Shown here: in pieces, positions 5,920 to 8,388 of the stretch
Layout of the letters: every line of letters starts with the position of its first letter
Numbering within the stretch: the first letter of the stretch is position 1
DNA from: Phycisphaerales bacterium
GTDB taxonomy: Bacteria > Planctomycetota > Phycisphaerae > Tepidisphaerales > Tepidisphaeraceae
Assembly (NCBI GenBank): GCA_028288875.1
Contig: JAQGHK010000139.1
Coordinates: 1-8,388, forward strand
Length of the DNA stretch: 8,388 nucleotides
Direction: 5' to 3'
Notes under the pieces: model-generated
The model's database searches: none
The model's input: only the letters and a program-made list of their open reading frames with translations
Told to the model about the DNA's origin: nothing
Position numbers and translations under genes: made by a program

Positions 5920-8388
5920 TCAAGCCGTGGCGCAACGCAGCGTACGTACGCCGAAGCGCGGCATGCTCACCGTCACGAATTGAGCGCCGCGGGTGTCGCG
6001 TTCGATCTCGACGGTCGAAATGACGCGTCCGTCCAATTCGATCAGTTGAACACTCTGAATGCTGTTGGCGACCTCGATTCGTTGGGGTCGCTCATCACCG
6101 GCGGCGTTGAACAGGCGGACAATCAACGCGTCGCCGTCCGGGTAGGAGGCGATAATCTCCAGCCGAGAGTCTGTCACGTCCAGCATCGACCATACCGTGC
6201 CCTCCGACGGCGGCGCACACCGCCGGGCGATCAGCGGCTCCGACCACGCCGCGTGTTCTCGCTCCAAAAGTGCATTGGCGTAATCGCCGGTATGGGGAAC
6301 CACTGAATAGGTGATCCGCGGCTTCTCGCCAGACCCGTACGGGTACCAGACGCCCGGCCCCGCGTATGCCATCACCACGCCGAGCGGCTCGTCGGGCGTG
6401 TGGCTGTACGCGGTGACGTGGTCAACCATCACCGCCAGCCCCACGTCGGCGACCTCGTCGTACAAGTCCACCCATTGGAACAACACGTCGTTGGCGATCG
6501 CGCTCCAGCGGTCGTAACGCGTGTCCGAAACGGTCGTACGGCAGACGTCGAACGGGGCGTCCTTGAACAACGCCGAAGGTTTGAACGCTACGGGGAATTG
6601 CGCCAGCAGTTTGCGGCTGCTGTCATATATCGGCCGCTCGTCGCTGTGGGTAGTAAGCCGCCCGCTTTGCCAAGGCTCGCCGATGCGCAGCAGTGGTCCG
6701 CTCCGGTCCTTCTCTCGCAGACCCAGGGCCGGTTCATCGAGAGGGAGGTCGAAGGAAGTCTCGAAATCAATCCGGCGCCGGCCGGCAGTGACGGTCAATC
6801 GCGTCGAAAACGCCCAGGGCCCGATGTGCCCGTCGATCTTCACGACGGCCCGCAGCGGACCAGCTTCGATCACGCTGCAGGCGGCCGGGGCGTCGATGCT
6901 GCTAAGCCAGCCGCCGTCGTCAGGGAAGAACCCGCGGAAGCTGTTAAAGCCGCGCTCATGCCCCGGATCAACGAACTCGCGCTGGAGCGCCTTGCACCAG
7001 ATCCGATCGATGCGGCCGCCCCGAGCTGCGTTGATCGTGATCAAGTACAGGTCGCTCTCAATCGTGATGCCTTCGTTTCCAATATCGACTTTGACCGCGG
7101 CCACAGGCGGCGCGTCCGGTTCGCCAGGTTTTACTAGATACGTCGTGTAGCCGGTGGCCGGCACATCGACGGCAAGGAGTAACGCCGGTGCACCGGCGTC
7201 ATCGGTCACCTGCTGGCTGGCAAGCCGTCGACCGCCGTCGTCCAAAACGTGTATACCTGTGCCCGGCAACGGCAACGTGACGAAGTCCCGGCGACGGAAT
7301 CCCGAGGTATTGAAGACGCAGATCAGCCGACCGCCATCCGCATCGCGAGGCGCGATGGCCGACGTGGCAGCGTCGATGACCCGTGCGCAATTCTCCGCCA
7401 CCGTTCGGCCTTTCTGATCGGCGAGCGAAGCCCACGTGCCACCCGGCTGACGGTTGTAGGGAACGATCCAGACGTCATGGTGTTGCGACCAAAGCACGTG
7501 CTGCCACGTCTGCCGCAATATGTCTGCTGGAAACGCCGCGCGGCACCGCACCGACGCCATGGCCGCCATTTTCTCGGCGTGGATGACGCGCCTCTCACCG
7601 GCGCGGACTGTCTGGGCAATCTGCCGCAGAATCGACGCTCCCCACGCGAGGCCGACCTTGATGTCGTTCTGCGTGGTGGCCAATTGTTGGGTCGGCGGGG
7701 CGGCGACCGTCTGAACATATTCGCGCCACGTGGTGTAGCGCAGCGTCTCGACAACGTCGGTCGCCATGCCGTACGCCCACGGCCGGCCGGGCCAGCCCAT
7801 ATCCTGCAGCGTGGTGCCGGCCGGATGCGCGATGCCCGCAGCCTTGCAGCGATCGATGAAGTCCCGGGTCGGCATCCCGCCTTCGGTCGTCGCCGGAGCC
7901 GTCAAGCCTTCGCAGGCGTATCGCGGCACGGTGACAACCGAGGTGCCGTCCGGGCCAACCCAGTCGACGAGCTCGGCATCTAGCGTCGGGCCGTAATAGC
8001 CGCCCCAGCAGGTCGAGTTTTTCAGCACTGCCCGGGTGAACCCGAGCGACCGGAGCAGTTGCGGCAGGCAACTCGTCCAGCACGGCTCCTGCACTGCGTA
8101 AGTATCAATAGCCACGCCGGGGAAGGCAGCGTGCAGGTCCGCCAAGCCGTACATCAGATGGCGAATGTTGCTCTCGCCGCTGGCGTTCCACGCATAGGGC
8201 TGGGCGTACGTCCCGGACAAAATTTCAATGCGAGCGCTAGGCGTCGCGTCGGCCAGATGCGCCCGCAGACGCCCCATGGACTCTGGATCCGTGCGATCGA
8301 AGACGGCCCAGGAATAGGATTCGATCTCGAAGGACACTTTCCAGTTCGGGAACGCGTCTAGGCCGTCCAGCACGTTCCGCAGCGAGTC
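5920..8388 (-). CDS. GH38-family alpha-mannosidase, N-terminus outside window
   Basis: Predicted to hydrolyse alpha-mannosides. The frame stays open from the GTG at 8373 to the window edge (upstream codons read DSLRN), so the start and the first zinc-binding motif near the N-terminus are not visible, and I cannot judge export. Numbering from that GTG, ARIEILSGTY...ASGES (47-68) and a LPQLL helix (103-107) match the GH38 barrel. LWSQHHDVW (294-302) matches the HHD motif, whose His binds zinc in characterised members. The beta-rich C-terminal half includes RGGRIDRIWCKALQREFVDP (451-470) and WYPYGSGEKPRITYSVVPH (676-694), typical of the GH38 C-terminal domain. Where most members have a D-x-F-G nucleophile motif before LPQ, this protein reads VQEPCWTSC (94-102), so it may belong to a divergent subfamily. 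It faces the GH106 gene and is probably a separate transcription unit. Family assignment is good; activity is less certain. Confidence 0.8.
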   Translation of the reverse strand, partial: DSLRNVLDGLDAFPNWKVSFEIESYSWAVFDRTDPESMGRLRAHLADATPSARIEILSGTYAQPYAWNASGESNIRHLMYGLADLHAAFPGVAIDTYAVQEPCWTSCLPQLLRSLGFTRAVLKNSTCWGGYYGPTLDAELVDWVGPDGTSVVTVPRYACEGLTAPATTEGGMPTRDFIDRCKAAGIAHPAGTTLQDMGWPGRPWAYGMATDVVETLRYTTWREYVQTVAAPPTQQLATTQNDIKVGLAWGASILRQIAQTVRAGERRVIHAEKMAAMASVRCRAAFPADILRQTWQHVLWSQHHDVWIVPYNRQPGGTWASLADQKGRTVAENCARVIDAATSAIAPRDADGGRLICVFNTSGFRRRDFVTLPLPGTGIHVLDDGGRRLASQQVTDDAGAPALLLAVDVPATGYTTYLVKPGEPDAPPVAAVKVDIGNEGITIESDLYLITINAARGGRIDRIWCKALQREFVDPGHERGFNSFRGFFPDDGGWLSSIDAPAACSVIEAGPLRAVVKIDGHIGPWAFSTRLTVTAGRRRIDFETSFDLPLDEPALGLREKDRSGPLLRIGEPWQSGRLTTHSDERPIYDSSRKLLAQFPVAFKPSALFKDAPFDVCRTTVSDTRYDRWSAIANDVLFQWVDLYDEVADVGLAVMVDHVTAYSHTPDEPLGVVMAYAGPGVWYPYGSGEKPRITYSVVPHTGDYANALLEREHAAWSEPLIARRCAPPSEGTVWSMLDVTDSRLEIIASYPDGDALIVRLFNAAGDERPQRIEVANSIQSVQLIELDGRVISTVEIERDTRGAQFVTVSMPRFGVRTLRCATA

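Noticed and set aside
6400..7983. Long plus-strand frames (6400-7137, 6521-7150, 7249-7983) opposite the GH38 gene
   Set aside because: They overlap one another and lie antisense to conserved GH38 sequence. Their Arg-rich translations look like GC-driven shadows.

Overview
The window carries three large genes for secreted or glycan-active enzymes and two short intergenic regions. Two of the genes run off the window edges. By eye the DNA is GC-rich, in the low sixties percent. The gene content, and the 'DSDGDGMPDAWE' calcium-repeat tail on the lyase, fit a carbohydrate-degrading bacterium of the Planctomycetota/Verrucomicrobiota group. This placement is inferred from protein style alone, because no taxonomic marker is present.

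Layout from left to right: (i) positions 1-2127 (+), the 3' bulk of a lipoprotein-type pectate lyase whose first codons lie upstream of the window; (ii) 2128-2468, a 341-bp gap opening with a 32-nt palindromic hairpin just after the lyase stop, followed by several short dyads and the ribosome binding site of the next gene; (iii) 2469-5729 (+), a complete exported GH106 alpha-L-rhamnosidase of 1086 aa; (iv) 5730-5919, a 190-bp gap between convergent genes, dominated by a perfect 21-bp inverted repeat with a 2-nt spacer; (v) 5920-8388 (-), a GH38-family alpha-mannosidase lacking its N-terminus in this window.

The lyase and the rhamnosidase form a coherent pair. The lyase would cut polygalacturonan, and the GH106 enzyme would remove alpha-L-rhamnose from rhamnogalacturonan side structures, so together they suggest a small pectin-utilisation locus. 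They are on the same strand, but the hairpin and the long gap argue for separate transcription. The GH38 gene is convergent and may belong to another unit that acts on alpha-mannosides.

The points most worth a second look are an apparent replacement of the canonical GH38 nucleophile/zinc aspartate, the long perfect inverted repeat between the convergent genes, an unrecognised N-terminal region of about 250 residues in the lyase, and an in-frame hexanucleotide repeat just after its lipobox. I saw no mobile element, CRISPR array, tRNA, rRNA or defence system. Apart from these points the window looks like ordinary accessory carbohydrate metabolism.
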